From Andrena cerasifolii (Eukaryota > Arthropoda > Insecta > Hymenoptera > Andrenidae), in contig NC_135126.1 of assembly GCF_050908995.1 (NCBI RefSeq), forward strand, positions 3,534,001-3,598,000: 64,000 nucleotides of DNA. Reading direction: 5' to 3'. Below the pieces are notes generated by a model. The model was not told where the DNA came from. It ran no database searches and saw only the letters and a program-made list of their open reading frames with translations. Positions 24,957 to 38,087 of the stretch are shown piece after piece (the stretch's first letter is position 1; every line of letters begins with the position of its first letter). The position numbers and the translations under genes are program-made.

Positions 24957-25017
24957 GGAATTAGAAATGTAGACTAATTTGCTGGTGGAATTAGAAATGT
25001 AGACTTAATTTGCTGGT
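24957..25017. repeat. Two-copy tandem duplication, 30-31 bp unit
   Basis: GGAATTAGAAATGTAGACT is followed by AATTTGCTGGT, and the unit is repeated at once with a single extra T. The near identity indicates a recent local duplication. Confidence 0.85.
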
Positions 25018-26229
25018 AGAGGTTGTAAGTAGGGACACGATGAAGAAGAGTCGAAGAGAATTACAGATTTTTGAAACGAAGTTTTAATTAACTGCAAAGC
25101 AAATGTAAGTAGGGGTTGATTTCCAATTTGCTGCTGGAAATGATGTATTTTAGATTAATAGAATTAGTATGGTAGCTAAGTGCGCGAGATATCGATTCAC
25201 GAGATGAGACGACGCAGAATATTAATCCATGACGATGCATCCCTATCGAGGTCATGCACCAGTTGTTGACACGCTGAACTCCCAATTGACTTGACCGAAT
25301 ACGGTTCTATTGAGCACAGCACAGTACCCACAGTCATTGAGGGTTTTTTTTCATAACATGAAACTCCAAGCGTCAATGAATTTTAGCAATCACTCGGGTT
25401 GTACTCCACCGAGTGTCATCTCACTCGAAATTCTCTAATTACTTCGGCACGCGAGACGACGAGATCAATCTAGCAAGCTTGTACCGCAGAAGATCGCTCC
25501 GAAGAACAGCAAGCCTGACGTTTATGCAGACTTCGCATCGACACCGGCACACCTATCCTTAAGTAGCGACTTCAGCCTCGGCCGTATAAAATTATGGTCT
25601 CCCACATTCCGTCAGCGCTGCAGCAGGAGACAATTTAATAGAAAATTCATGAACACACCAACCGATATCCGTCGGCTTCGTTTAACAGCATCGCTCTTGA
25701 ACCGACGCTGCCAGGTCTCCTCGGCCGTAGGTATTCATCGTCGCTTTTGCGCCGCGCGAGGAGCGAAATGGGTCGAAAGTGGGTTAACCGCGAAACAGAT
25801 GCGAATAGCGGAGGCGAATGGACAAATAGATGGACGCGGAGATAGAGACCAGACCGTGGGTGGATGGAGTAGGGTAGGGGGGGGGGTGACGAGTGCGAGG
25901 TAGACAGACCCGAAAAAGGGGGGAAAAAGGAGAAGCAATCGGAGGATGGGTGGGTTCGTCGAGGGAAGGAGGAGGAAGTGTCGCGGCGCCAAAGAGCAGC
26001 GGTATCAGGGCGAAGTGTCAGCAGAAAATCGCGCGAGTAAGTGCGCGAAAGGCAAGGGAAAGAGAGGGGGCCACGCTGGTTGGAGGAACGGCAGGGCAGA
26101 AAGAGAACGAGGGGGCGGCAAAGGGGTGGGTAGATTTGTACCTGCGTGGTTGCCATCATTAGGATGGTGGGCCATAGCTGCAATGCGGGCACCCATGCGA
26201 CCGAGTGGAGGGGCAGAGACCAGGGTACC

Positions 26230-26277
26230 CACTATGCACCGACTATGCACTCTCACTATACACCGGCTATGCACTAT
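26230..26277. repeat. Tandem repeat, 12-bp unit, four copies
   Basis: Four degenerate 12-bp units, CACTATGCACCG, ACTATGCACTCT, CACTATACACCG and GCTATGCACTAT, arranged as two better-conserved 24-bp pairs. A related CGACTATGCA recurs downstream near 26449. Confidence 0.7.
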
Positions 26278-29171
26278 CACGAATTCTACGAGAGTGGGGT
26301 TGGCTCGCGGCCAGGTGAGCTCCAGGTTCTGTCATCCCTCCCTATGCCGCTACGTTTCAGCCTATATGCGCCTACGAAATCAAGCAACCTTTCCCCCGAG
26401 CTGTGCCTCCCCCCCTCCCCTTCCCAACCACCATCCCCCCCCCCCACCGACTATGCAGATCGGCCTTCGAGGGAAATGACTAACTAATACGTCTTCCTCG
26501 TGGTTCACCGAGCCCCGCGGAGCACGGGGCGCACACGCGAATGCTTTTATCTTGCCGCGGTGCCTGGTTGCTCGCAATTTTCCGCCATTACCGATATTAC
26601 CGATCCTCTTCTTTTTATTTCGAGTCTCATCGACCTGTCTTCGGGACGTAGCCTGCCCCCAGTCACTCCAACCTTCGGCAGGCCTGATCACGCTTGCGGA
26701 ACTTTAGGCAGGGTAATCATCCTGAATTTATGGCAGCGATTTTAAAAAGCTGATTACCTCGCGGTAAGTCTGCGCCGTATTATCCGACGCTCGGGGAAAC
26801 TGTCTTCCTCGGTCGTGCTCATTCTTTGCCCGGCTGTTACCCGACGAATGTTCCCGCTCTAGAGGAGAGAGAATATCGGAGAGAGCGGAATCCACAGCGG
26901 ATTCGACACAGCGGTCAATAGTGAATCACTAAAGTGGAGATACCGGGATTCTTCTCGCGGTGAACAGATTGTCCTAAGTTTACACTTACAGCGCCGTTAA
27001 TGGTCCGGCGTAAAAGCCGTCGGGAATACGTATCGCAGTCTTTTTGGGATGCTGCGTATTCGCGAAAATAGACCGGCACGCGAAGGAGAGCAACGTGAGA
27101 GCGGTTCTCGCCAATCCTCCGCTCCCCTGGCCCCCACCCTCCTCGTTCTACCGCTTCTGCCGCTCATCTCGAGCAATATAGCCCGTGGTGGACGGATAGG
27201 GTGCCAGAACGACTGCGTGCGCGTTCCTGGTCCAGGCCAGCGTGGCAATGTTTATTTGTTTATTCGGTGTACACGACACTATGGCGTCGTCGGATAATTG
27301 CTGTCGTCCACCACGGGACAACTCGGCGAAACTCTGCGTGCCCGCCCGTTCGGCGGTCGGGTTTGTTGAACCATGTCAGCGGAGGAGAATGTAAATCCGC
27401 TTTGTTGGGGGCTCCTGGTCGATGGGCGGTATTTTCGTCTCGTTATTTCTCGCGGCCGATGCGCGATACTCTTTTTACACGGATGAGTCCATGGCGGAAC
27501 CTGCCCCGCTGCGTCTATTACTCGAATTTCCGCAGCTGATGGATAGGTGTTCGGTTTGAGACGCTTACGTTGCGAGTTTGGGAAGCTTCTTTCGCGAAGA
27601 CAGGGCTGGGTTAATACTAATGATAAGGCAAGCTTTGGGTGTAAATGCAGGCAGCATGGAAGCACAATTGAAGGGTATGTTGGACTTGCAACAATGCACA
27701 TTCTGCAGGGAATGTCTAGGAATCTCCAAACAAGAGAATTACTAAACTTTCTCTGTGTACAACGCGCAGTGCATTTTGGGCAAACTTGGAACCACCTAGA
27801 TGCTACCTATTTGGGTGAAAACACCCGGTTGTACTTGTTACAAAATAACTAATAGGGAAACTGTATTGCTGGAGCATTCCTTCAGTTATTCAGTAGTATG
27901 TGTCAATCATATAGCAGGCATCAGACACCTCTCCGTTGAAAAACTTACCACGTACATCAAGTTCTACTCAGTTCAATTGAAAACCTCAGCCACTCTCAGA
28001 GAGATACCTAAAATTCTGAGGTATACACAGAATTCCCAGCAAATCTGCCTCTAAAATGTCGCGTAAGCAACAAATCTAATTTCACTAGACATCGATATTA
28101 AATTTGGTCAGAGAATCTGTAGCGTATCCACCGGCTCTTCAGTCCTACGCAACCAAAGTGCTGATAAAGAGCGGCGCTCGTGCTATTTCATGTCGCTTCC
28201 ACACTCGAGCGCAGTTATCAATTCGGGGGTAGCCGAAAAGATTGCCCAGCGGAGCAAATTCAGGATTACCATTCAGCCCGAGAATGTTGGTACAATCCTT
28301 CCCTTCCTTCCTTCCTCCCTCTTTTTCTGGCTGCCTGCATGCCACTTCCCTCTCGAAAGATCTTCCGTTTCGCATCATAGAGCTCGCTACGTGAAATCGA
28401 GTCCTCAGAACATATTGGTTGGTACTGTCGAGGATCCGCAGCCACGGCTGCCGGGGCGATAGTGAATAGGAGGAAAAGGGATGCCCGGCCCAGCGGGTTT
28501 CATTCAAATGAGATCCAACCTAGAGAAAGCGAGGGAAAAGAGGGCTGGCGAGGGTCGCGCGGCAGGGCAATAGCATAGAGGCAGAGGCGGAGGCAAGGTA
28601 AGAAGACGTAGAAAAGAAGGGGATGGAAAAAAAAGGGGGGGAGATCGCGAGCGTTGGTCTTCTCGAGTGTTTTTCTATTCAGAGAGGACTCGCATAAAGT
28701 TCTATATACCAAGTTCTATCCCATTCTATAGGGGGAACGTGGATAACCTAGGAGAGTAGGGATAGAAGACGAAGGAGGAGGCGAAACGGGGTGGTTCACC
28801 CATTCCAGGGTGCCGTTCATTGAAACGAATGGCCTTATCCACCCGTCTCCCTTCCTCCTTTTGTCTACCCTCTCCCTTCATCCTCGCAGTTTCACCTTGT
28901 TACACCTTCGTCCTCTCTCTGTTCGCGACCCTCGAACGCCTTCGTTCTTCCCGTATGATCTCTTCCTTCCCTCCGGTTCCACTCATCCTCCTTCCGCCAT
29001 TCGTCGCGTCCCCGTCGCCGCGAATCCGCCAGGATTACTTATCCTTCGCCAAAGGACGCTCAAGGCTCAACCTAAAGCATCATTTGAATAAACGCGGAGT
29101 TACTGCTCCGTGCTACGAGCTCCCGCTAGAAGAACGGTGGGGGAGGCGGATAGATAGATAAATAGATGGAT

Positions 29172-29189
29172 TGAGAGAGAGAGAGAGAA
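29172..29189. repeat. (GA)n microsatellite
   Basis: An uninterrupted run of about nine GA dinucleotides, followed by a looser GA-rich segment to about 29200. Confidence 0.8.
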
Positions 29190-30245
29190 AGAGGGAGAGA
29201 GCATGATCCCGCGACTGTATTAATGGCCTGCGATGTCTCCGGGCAAAAAGGGAATTCCGTCCTCTCTGTTATCCCGGGTATAAGATTCTTGTTGCCGCGG
29301 ATGATGTTTCCCCGACGAAAGATCGCGATGAAACTACAGCGCGACGGGCGAAATGTTAATTTTACCCTTTACCCTTAATTACTATTCTGCTTCCCATCTT
29401 ATTGTAAGGTGCAAGGTAGATGAACAGCTCTTTGAACGAACTGTGACAATACAACAGGACTTTATTAAAATCTGCGTGGGAAAGTACAACGCGCTTACGA
29501 ATACAAATTTCCATCAGTGCCTCTCAAGTTGATGAACAGCCAGAAACGAAGTATTAACTTCTCGACGATCCCCACTGTAATAACTCTGAAACCACCCTGA
29601 AGACTCCACACTTGAAGCTTTTCAATCAAAGTTCCACTTATCGCTTTACATTCCTGTCTCCCGCGGAGTACCTACACCCTCGATTCGCAGGCCTCGTTTG
29701 ACAGACGAGACTCGCAATCACCGTGGTTCGTTTCAAATTTTATTAGCGGCGCTTCACGCAGAGCACTCCCCTGTCCGTGAAACATTAAAGCGCTCTCGGT
29801 ATTCCGAATCCGAGCGGCGCGATTTTCTTAAGTCGGGCCGCTCTTCAGCCGAATTGCAGCGTCCACTGTTTATTGAGAGAAAAATCCTCGTGGCGAACAA
29901 AGCCGCGGAGGTCGGCCCGATCCATCAAAGGGCCGGGTACTACCCTCCCGGGGCTGCTAACGGGTGGCGTTATTTCCTTGCGGCTGGAGACACAGGTTGC
30001 TCGCGGGGTTTTAAATATTTCAGGATGGCGTGCAACCTTTGCGCGCGACTCTCGCGAAAACAGCGGTCGCCGGAGCGTAGGCGACCTGCTCGTCGACGAA
30101 GAACGGGTAGAGGAGGGTTGGAGAGGGCCGGGGGTGCGCGCTGAATTATTTCGTCGGGACTATGAGCACGCCGGGAATCAGGGATCAGGAAGGGTACTCT
30201 CTCTCCTTGGGCCAAAGTAATTCGTTCCGTATCGTACTGCGTGGA

Positions 30246-30272
30246 AAGAGAGAGAGAGAGAGAGAAAAAAAA
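30246..30272. repeat. (AG)n microsatellite with A-run
   Basis: AG repeats followed directly by eight A, the same arrangement as the tract at 7450. Confidence 0.8.
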
Positions 30273-32339
30273 GCATTAGCGGGGAAAGACGACGGGAGAA
30301 ATGGACGCTTGACACGCGAGCATTTTAGCGTTAACAGCGTTACCAGGACGGAATCGAAAGCAACCCCTGTCATACGGACTTCCGTTTCGTGTCACGAATG
30401 AATAGCTTGCGAGACTCGTTCTGTGGCTCGCTATAGTTCCCTTTTTTGTTTGCTGCGAACGGTGCACGATAAGTAAAGATTTTCCGTTGCATGTGGCGCT
30501 CCGTACGAGTGCGTGGATTAATGAATGTCTATGTGTTCCATAGAGTCAGCTAGGACATTGCAGAGATATACGTGACGGCGTGTGTAATTGAGTTATTTAA
30601 GCGGCATTACAACGCTTTAACATTAACACCCCTACATTTCCTGGGCAATCAAGTCAAATGAAAAAGACCTAACATCATTCAGAAACGTGCTAGCGTAATC
30701 AAACCGTTTCTCTCCGTTCTTTATCATTATTCAATTCTACTATTTAATTTTCTCTTCTTTAATTTTCTTACACATACCAACCACACCTCCGCAGATACTC
30801 TTTCTATCCGGAGGTCCATAGAAGTGGAGGTTCGACGGGGACACGGGATCCGAGCACTCTTCGATACAGCTCGTCTATTTATAAAATTAGCCCGATACAG
30901 GGCGTCAGCCGTTGACAGGCTTAAAATATTCAAGCGGCGCGCGTCCTCTCGCATAATTCTGCCGTTTGAGTAAATTGGCACCATTTGGCTCGTCCAGGCC
31001 GCCTCGCCTCGCTCCGCGAATTTACGATTCCGCTGGTTCGCCCGTGCGCGCCACGCTCCCTCCTCCCTGGACCAGCCGCGATCCTGTTGGATCCTATTCC
31101 GGAAGACAAGATAGGCCTGATAAATGTTGACGAATACGCCAGTCCCGGGCTAACACAGGCCCGCGGCGTGAACGCGCCAGGTGCTCCCGCGCGGTAATGC
31201 GATTGACTTTATCTTCGGTAATCGCGTACAAGTGGGAAAGCCGTTTTCTTCGCTTCTCCGCGCTCGGTGTCCCTTTGCGCGTTTCCCTGGACCATCCGAC
31301 TAGTCGTTATCCCCCCCTCCCCTGTCGTCGACCTCCCCTGCTAATAAAATAATTCCCCGGCACTGGCGGCCCCGGCTATTTATGCCGCGCGAGCGTGTGC
31401 ACTTCGTCCTGCGCGCTAATGCGCGCGAGATTAACGGTTTGAAATCGTTCTACGGGCGAGTGTCAGCCGGCCCGGCGAGAGTGGCGATCGCTTGGCGGAC
31501 GTGTTGCTTGTCGGGAACACTTGCGTTCTCCTTTCATCTTCCGGCCTGACGGCTATTGCTCTCCGTGAAAGAGATCTCTTGGCCGATCTAATGGCTGAAC
31601 GCTGCCAGCAGGCTAGAGTGGCGGTCGAATCGCTCGGGCTTGCTGGACGAAGTTGCGTGCCGCTGCGGCTGGGTTGTGGAATCGCAGAATTTTGCAAATG
31701 CTTGTGGGATATAAAAGGGAGGGATTTGTGGTGGCACTTCGGTGCTCGAGGCTCTGGAATTTGATTTTCAAGGGCGGCTATTTAAATGTCCGCGATGCAG
31801 ATCGAAAATGCGCAAGCAGATCGACGAGTGTCCCTCTTCGGACTATTATGCTGTTATTGGGAAATTAATATCTCTGTTTAAAATGGATTTTCAACTGGCA
31901 CGCTAGACACGTATTCGCCTATTTTATAACGCATTAATTGTCACTGGCGTTAAACGCATTACGGTATCAGGCGACATAATGCGGTAATTAATTTGTCGCG
32001 AATGATTTATCCCTAATAAGTTTTATTGAAATGCATTTCGAACGCGCGTTTCAAAGCGTCAAATGCACGGTAATTAATGTTATCGTATTAATAGTCTGCA
32101 GTAGATTGAGCTGCCTGTAATTCCCGAAGAAATTAGGAGCTTTCGCGAAGGGAAATATCGTCCGTACTGCCATTTAGTTTTGTAAATTCCGTAACAGGGG
32201 AGAATGCTTTTCTGCAGTGGCGAGTATTGCTTACTGGCGTCCCCCGTGTCGGCTTCGCCCGAGATATTAGCGTGACTGCTTCATGTTTATTAGAATTAAT
32301 ATCTTTTAAGGAAATTAAGTATTTTGAAAGAAAAGGTTA

Positions 32340-32579
32340 ATTTCTTTATAATATTTGGTAAAATATAACATTCTCTCCTTTGGGCGATTTACTTTTCCTC
32401 CAGCGCAACATATACCAGGCGCTTCTTCGTTCCATGTTAGTAACGCGTTTTTGAGTCCGTCCTAGAGTATCCAGGAATAACGTGTTCAAATTTCAGGAAG
32501 ATCGGTTCAGTAGGTCTCGAGTTTTGCGCGAACATAAAATCGGCTCTCTCTTTATATAATAGTAGAGATGTTACAAACG
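32340..32579 (+). mobile_element. Possible retroelement 3' tail (RTE-like) or other TE end
   Basis: A segment reading TTTCAGGAAGATCGGTTCAG then TAGGTCTCGAGTTTTGCGCG, ending in TTTATATAATAGTAGAGAT. This resembles the conserved 3' region of insect RTE-type LINE elements, which end in short microsatellite-like tails. There is no reverse-transcriptase coding upstream, so if real it is a severely 5'-truncated copy. Alternative: a Helitron or other TE terminus. Confidence 0.3.
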
Positions 32580-35019
32580 AAGCGCACCAAGGATGCTGGT
32601 AAACAAAGAAATTTTAATAAAACAGTGAACCGAGAGTATTCCAACTTCTAAGTGACTGAAATTACGTATCGACAGGGACGAATGAAAATATAAGGCCGCT
32701 CGATTTCTCACGGAAAATTGGCAACGCCTTGCGCCCATAAAACAGCGAATTACAACGACACCCCTCGAGATTCATACCATCCAGCTGGATCACGCAAGAA
32801 AGACTGCATCGTCTGAGAATCCTCGCGTGAAAAATAAGTTCAGCCGGGGAACAATTAAGGGAATGATGTCCGTAAATTTTCGTGGGACACAGAAACGTTT
32901 TAAGGGTGTCCCCTCGCGAACGACGTAATTGCTTCCATCAATCCGTACCGAGACAAATTAAAAGAGCATCAGTGAATCTGCCATGGCAGCTCGGATCTAA
33001 CGACATTTTCATGGGCCAAGAACGAGAGAGACGGTCCTGAAATTCGGCAGCCAAACGAAATGCAAAGATCGTGCAAAGGAGGAGGCGAAAGAGTGTAGGA
33101 GAAATTCAGTCGGATCTGTTCATATTTTCTTTCCCTTCAGAGAGATCAGCTATTCTTTCACAATCAGTCCATATCTCAACGGTTTCTGATCTCATATTCT
33201 CGTGCAATAAATTTCAGTCTCGTCGAAAGCAGTGTAAGAAGAAGGAAGACAGAGAGCAATACTTCATTATTCTGTGTAACGACGTACTACCTGTATTGTA
33301 AAATTAGGATTTTCCATAAATTCTTAACATCCCTCGGCATCATTAGTGTCGCGCAAATAACTGCAACATTCAAATTACTCGTTACTCGTTACGGGCAAAG
33401 AAGGGCCACCTTAATTTCCCGAGAATACTAATTAAGTATCACTAATTAATTCCGTAGGATGATGTAATTTATGCGAACAGCTCGTTACCAAACAGGTGGT
33501 ATTCACCGGCTAATGACCTGGGAACACCAATAATTCATTGATTAACGCCATCTACTGAATAAACAATAAGCGCTCCACCTCGCTTCCACCCCCGGCCCCA
33601 TCCCCCCCCCGATGCCCACTTCCTTTGCCCCATTAGGATACGACAATCAAATTTAATAATAACTCTTATGATTATTAAATTAAATTTAATAATCCTCGAG
33701 TGTTTTTTCAGACCAGCCAGGGGAAACTTAATACTTTTTCGGAATACCATTAAAAGGGATTAACTTAATAGGTGGTCTCATTACGTCTTAATTGCGTACA
33801 GCCTACGCTTTAGCTGGACGCTTCGAGGAAGTAGCGGTGAATTCAGAATTAGGATTCGTTCGTCGACCGTCGCGTCGGCCAGTAACAGATTCGTTTTCGA
33901 ATCTTCTTCTGGGATTGTCCCGTTCTTTACGGCACGGGACAGTCACGAACCGAATGGACACGAACGGAGGAAGCAAAAGGAAGATAGCCAAGGAACGTAT
34001 GCACGATACTGTCCCTGGCTGGCGTATCGTGATGGCGCATCTGCAATTTATCGAAGCCGAAGACCGCTCGCGACCGAATGGGCAAGTAACTGCCGAGCAT
34101 TACGGGCTCTTCAGAGCGATCTGGATAAAATAGCGTATAATTAGATAGGGTGTAAGATATATTTGGAGCGTGTCCATGTTGGCCTACGGCCAGAGTTCAC
34201 CCTTTTGATATATACGTATAAAGGAGGTCAAGAGGGTGCCCCCGTCGGAGGGATAGCGTCCAGGAACGGTTGTGCATGGTACACGGATTGATGAAATCTC
34301 CCGTAAATTATAATGCGTTATTAAATTTCTATCGGGCCCGCGCTGACGTTAACGGCGTGGCCATCGTCCGGATGTTGATATCGTTTAACGACGGAGCACG
34401 TGGATAACCTGATCTTCTTTGACGTCAAAGGGGTGGTTGGTGGGAGCTCGAAGTGTAAATGTTTCAATGGCTTGGTATTTCAATGTTCTATGAAAAAGTT
34501 TTATCGACGTACTTGCTTGCAAACAGCATCATTCACCCCCTATTGATTTGAAGGCTGATTCCTCGAGGCTCCCTATTTGGTCGACCCTCCCTGCTCGTTT
34601 ATTGTTTAAATTTCGTATGAACCGTACTAAAATCCTCAGTACCTACGCATAGTACACACAGAATGTTGTAAAGCTTTGGGGGCTGCGATAGACACTCGAC
34701 CGGCCAAGAAAGAGCTTAGGGAAAATTCCTTCCCTTTATTCTCCAGAGGTTGTTGACTAATACGATGTGTTTTCTCAGCGGCGAATGAAATATCTCGCAT
34801 GGTGGACACAATGTGCCGGGGTAACAAACGACGCGGAAATGGCGATAAATTTTTAACAGGGATTGTACTTTACACGACGCGTGAAGCAGGTAGAAAGCTC
34901 ATTGCTTTACTTCTTAGGAACGCAATTCTCCGCGCCAGTTATTTGTACGATTTTTGTGTCTTTTGTCTATTCTATATTGCAAGATTTTTTAGGTGGCATA
35001 AAGACGGAGCTACCACGAA
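32580..35019. other. Intronic stretch without a recognised gene
   Basis: Moderately AT-rich unique-looking sequence with a C9 run at 33602-33610. No repeats, RNA genes or conserved coding segments recognised. Confidence 0.45.
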
Positions 35020-35753
35020 TTAAGGGGGTATACCCGTTTGAACACTCGGAACATGTGTACATTTTGTGAATTTTTTTACAAGTCAACGGCTTGATGAAGA
35101 TTTCCCGTTTTCTTACTATCTTTACATAGTATTATGAACTACTTAAAAAAAAAGTTTCGGTTAAAAAACTATTGTGTTTCGGAAGTTATGCATACATATC
35201 CGAAAGTCTCTCGATTTTAGACGGCTAAAAACGGTGGGCCTAAAAACTCGCGCTACGTTCAACCAATTCTCTTCCAATTTTGCATGCAGGATCGTAATAA
35301 GATTCCACATCGTCCCACGAGGGCTTTTTTTATTCCGATTCCCCGTTTATTATTTATAAAGAAAAAAGTTGGCCTTTTCTCTTAGAAAAATGTAACTTTA
35401 ACTTTGATCTCTCACCATTTCTTTATTTTTCAAAATTTTCAAAATCGTTCCCGTTGGACGATAGCTATTGACATACTTTATAAGAAGATTTTATTGTTTT
35501 TTATTTCAGACACGACATACAGCTGTTTTCAGGACCACCGTTTAGCCGTCTAAAATCGTGAGACTTTCGGATATATATATACATAACTTCCGAAAAACAA
35601 TAATTTTTTAATTGAAACTTTTTTTTTAAGTAGTTCATAATACTATGTAAAGATAGTGAAAAAACGGGAAATCTTCATCGAGCCGTTGACTTGTAAAAAA
35701 ATCCACAAAATGTACACATTTTCCGAGGGTTCAAACGGGTATACCCCCCTAAA
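35020..35753. mobile_element. TTAA-type element with long inverted arms
   Basis: The left end is TTAA followed by GGGGGTATACCCGTTTGAAC. The right end is the inverted copy ending GGGTATACCCCCCTAA, so the second TTAA has one change. Arms of about 200 bp pair from the ends inward to TAGACGGCTAAAAACGGTGG and its inverted partner. The interior contains no transposase. The GGGGGTAT terminus and TTAA target are shared with the element at 49702-50596. piggyBac-like by target site only. Confidence 0.68.
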
Positions 35754-36940
35754 GCTGTTATGAATTCGGAAAGAAGCGAATGTTCGATATCAGATATTCC
35801 TTAATTACACGCTGCAGCTTAACTTGTCAAGTGTGCGCAATTAATTTTCTACGGTGTTACGCTAAGCTAAAGCTCTCTCGCGAACGCACGCGGCGTGTTC
35901 ATAAATGACGGGGATTACGCTCGGTACTGTCGACTTACATTGTTATCTAATAATTCTAATTAGCGTTAACGAACCCCTCCGTTCCGTTCCACTCAATGTT
36001 TCGTGCCACTGAGAATTGAAATCGGCGGGGTTTTCAGTGAAAAGAAACGGCCTTTGAAATCACACACAAATCAATTTCACAAACATATCATTAATTCTTT
36101 TCCTCCGATAAAGAGTTTCATCTGGCTTCATATTTCATATTCAAATAAGAATTTTGAGAGTTGACTTTTCTACTTTATAAACTCAGGTACACATAAGTGG
36201 ATGCAAGCAATCATTATTTAGTTATAGACTCATAACTTTTTCCATAATAATTCCGTAACAGCGTGTCATATTTCCTAGCATTTCTGTTAAAATTTACAAT
36301 ATTTTCTGTGAATCGTTCAGGAGATTTAGTTTGTCCATACCCTGGGTAACAATGTTCACATCGGACCTTGGAACCGTTGCGTGCCTCAGTGTTTCTAGTT
36401 CGATTCACAAAAGGTCTGGTCTGCTTCGAGAGCGACTATGATTCTCGAACGAGGAAAAGGGAGATAAGACCCTCGCGATTATTCACCGTTGAAATTCAGT
36501 TCCTCGAGTTCAGCGATGCACAGGCCCTCGCCGTTCAAACGAAAACTCCCCCGCCGTAGCGACTGATTTGCTAAAATTATTCTTTAGGTTGGTAGTAACG
36601 AGCGTGGTGTTGCCGATAACCGACAGGAAACGGCTACTCGTAAATTTTCCTCGTATCATATGATTCACGGAATGGTCTGGTAGTTTCATTATGTTCTCTG
36701 TAATTGGCGACTGTGCTGCGCTCCGAAAATGGATCCTACTTTCGCCAACGATAACCACCGGTGGTAAATCATTTTTAACGAAGAAGTCATCGATAGGAAT
36801 GGTTATTGTCCTCTCTTCAGACAATCGTTTGCATCTCGTTATTAAAGATTTTAGTCAACTTCGCGATCACTTCGAGAAGATACTTCTTTAATATTTCTAT
36901 GTTCATGTTTGTGAGGGGTGTATGTAAAATTCAGCGGACA

Positions 36941-37692
36941 TTAAGGTGACTAGGCAGTCGAAAAATCGATTTTCTTATTACATTTTTCGAAAGTACTATC
37001 TTTTCTGAATAAAATGCCGCTTGGTTTATATTAAAACTTGCAAAATTGGTGATTTGGCAGCTAAAAAGGTCAAGCGGCAACCACGGCGTCGCCTTTGCCC
37101 AGAATCTTTAAACGCGTCTTCTCGAATCTTTTTTCTCTTGGTTTTAGCCTAGTTGCGAATGAAAGGAGGTTCAGATCGACTTGAGAAATTTACAGGATGT
37201 ATAAAACATTTGCCATTTTACGCGAAACCTCTGATATGGTCCGTAAAGATTCGAGTTTTTCATAAAAAAAATTAAAAAGTCGCGGATCTTTAGTAGCGCA
37301 AACCCCCAGACGACCAAATTTTCCTTGAAATAATCGTCGTTTCTCGGCCACCAATTTAATAATTCTGTGTCAATTTCAGTTTTTATTGGTTCCGCGGGAA
37401 ACTACGGATGTAACCAACAAAAATCATACCTTGAAATTGGATTACGTCACTTATTAAGACCAATATTACCTGAAAACTACAGAAGGACGTTAAAATGTTT
37501 ACCAGTTAGCACCGCTATTTTTAAAGCACATGTATACATATTTCATACCAACTTTTTCCAATCTCTATGATAATAATAAACATTGGGTAAGAGGGTGCAT
37601 CCGGATTCGCTTTAATTTTTTTACAAATACATTAAAAAAAGTGTTTCTTTCGCGGAAAAAAACGACTGCCTCTTTCCGACTAGTCCCTTTAG
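36941..37692. mobile_element. TTAA-type element just upstream of the Rbp6 exon
   Basis: Starts TTAAGGTGACTAGGCAGTCG. The right end at about 37663-37692 reads CGACTGCCT, then 9 extra bases, then TAGTCCCTTTAG, which is a diverged inverted copy with a small insertion. The interior is AT-rich and non-coding. It ends roughly 310 bp before the Rbp6 exon acceptor. Ends are degraded, so the boundaries are less certain than for the other TTAA elements. Confidence 0.45.
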
Positions 37693-38005
37693 GCGGAATA
37701 CAATTAATAAGAATATAAAATTTCAGTTCAATTTACTTTTCCATCTATTCTGACTCATATGCATCCCTCTCACGAAACACAAGAACTTTGTTACAAAATA
37801 CAAAGCACTTTTAAGTAGTGTAGGTCAATAATATCGGTCCCCCATTTATTTCGAGCAGCCCTGCTGTACTTGCAGAGACCTCGTTCTCCCTTACAGCGTT
37901 CTACTTACCGAAAATACTCCATCTGCCTCGCCATCGATATTTCAACCCTTAAATCCCCCATACGCCACAACCAGACGATTAACCGCCACTTTGTTATGAT
38001 TTCAG

Positions 38006-38087
38006 AGAGCCTTAGGGAGTACTTCACCAAGTATGGGGACGTCACAGAAGTCATGGTCATGAAAGACCCCACCACGCGACGATCAAG
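38006..38087 (+). CDS. Rbp6: Internal exon of Musashi-type RNA-binding protein Rbp6 (part of RRM1)
   Basis: This 82-nt exon encodes the middle of RNA-recognition motif 1 of a Musashi-family protein. Such proteins bind short UAG-containing sites in mRNA 3'UTRs and control translation. The visible residues are helix 1 (ESLREYFTKYG), strand 2 (DVTEVMVMKDP) and the start of the following loop (TTRRSR). From family knowledge, RNP2 (MFIGGL type) would be on the previous exon and RNP1 (GFGFVTF) on the next; I found neither here. MVMKDPTTRRSR matches insect Rbp6 as I know it better than its paralogue msi, which has a LIMKDPVTQRSR-type segment. The acceptor is ATTTCAG at 37999-38005 and the donor is AG|GTAAGC at 38086-38093. 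The upstream intron splits a Glu codon after base 1, and the downstream intron splits an Arg codon after base 2, so the exon is open in one frame only. Musashi-family identity is strong; Rbp6 versus msi is a good inference. Confidence 0.88.

Larger units (their letters stand above)
25018..32339. other. Intronic stretch without a recognised gene
   Basis: Mostly CpG-rich DNA, with a 12-bp tandem repeat at 26230-26277, G10 and C11 runs (25877, 26435), purine-rich DNA around 25880-26130, and GA microsatellites at 29172 and 30246. A region near 29400-29680 carries an AATAAA in minus orientation and could be LTR-derived, but no boundaries were found. Frames up to 181 codons fall in the purine/pyrimidine-biased parts. 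Confidence 0.4.
1..38005 (+). other. Rbp6: Upstream intron of Rbp6 (5' end outside window)
   Basis: Everything left of the exon is inferred to be one intron, or at least contains no further coding exon that I can recognise. I looked for the expected upstream RRM1 piece carrying the FIGGLSWQTSP-type strand and did not see it on the + strand. The 3' end reads CTTTGTTATGATTTCAG with only a weak pyrimidine tract. A branch-point-like TTAAC lies about 28 nt upstream. Non-coding 5' exons or an unrelated nested gene cannot be excluded from sequence alone. The intron is at least 37.9 kb and carries many transposon insertions, listed separately. Confidence 0.65.

Noticed and set aside
25646..26479. Overlapping frames of 177 and 181 codons on opposite strands
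   Set aside because: They mirror each other over a strongly purine/pyrimidine-biased tract, which removes stops from several frames. Composition is basic or Pro/Ser-rich with no domain.
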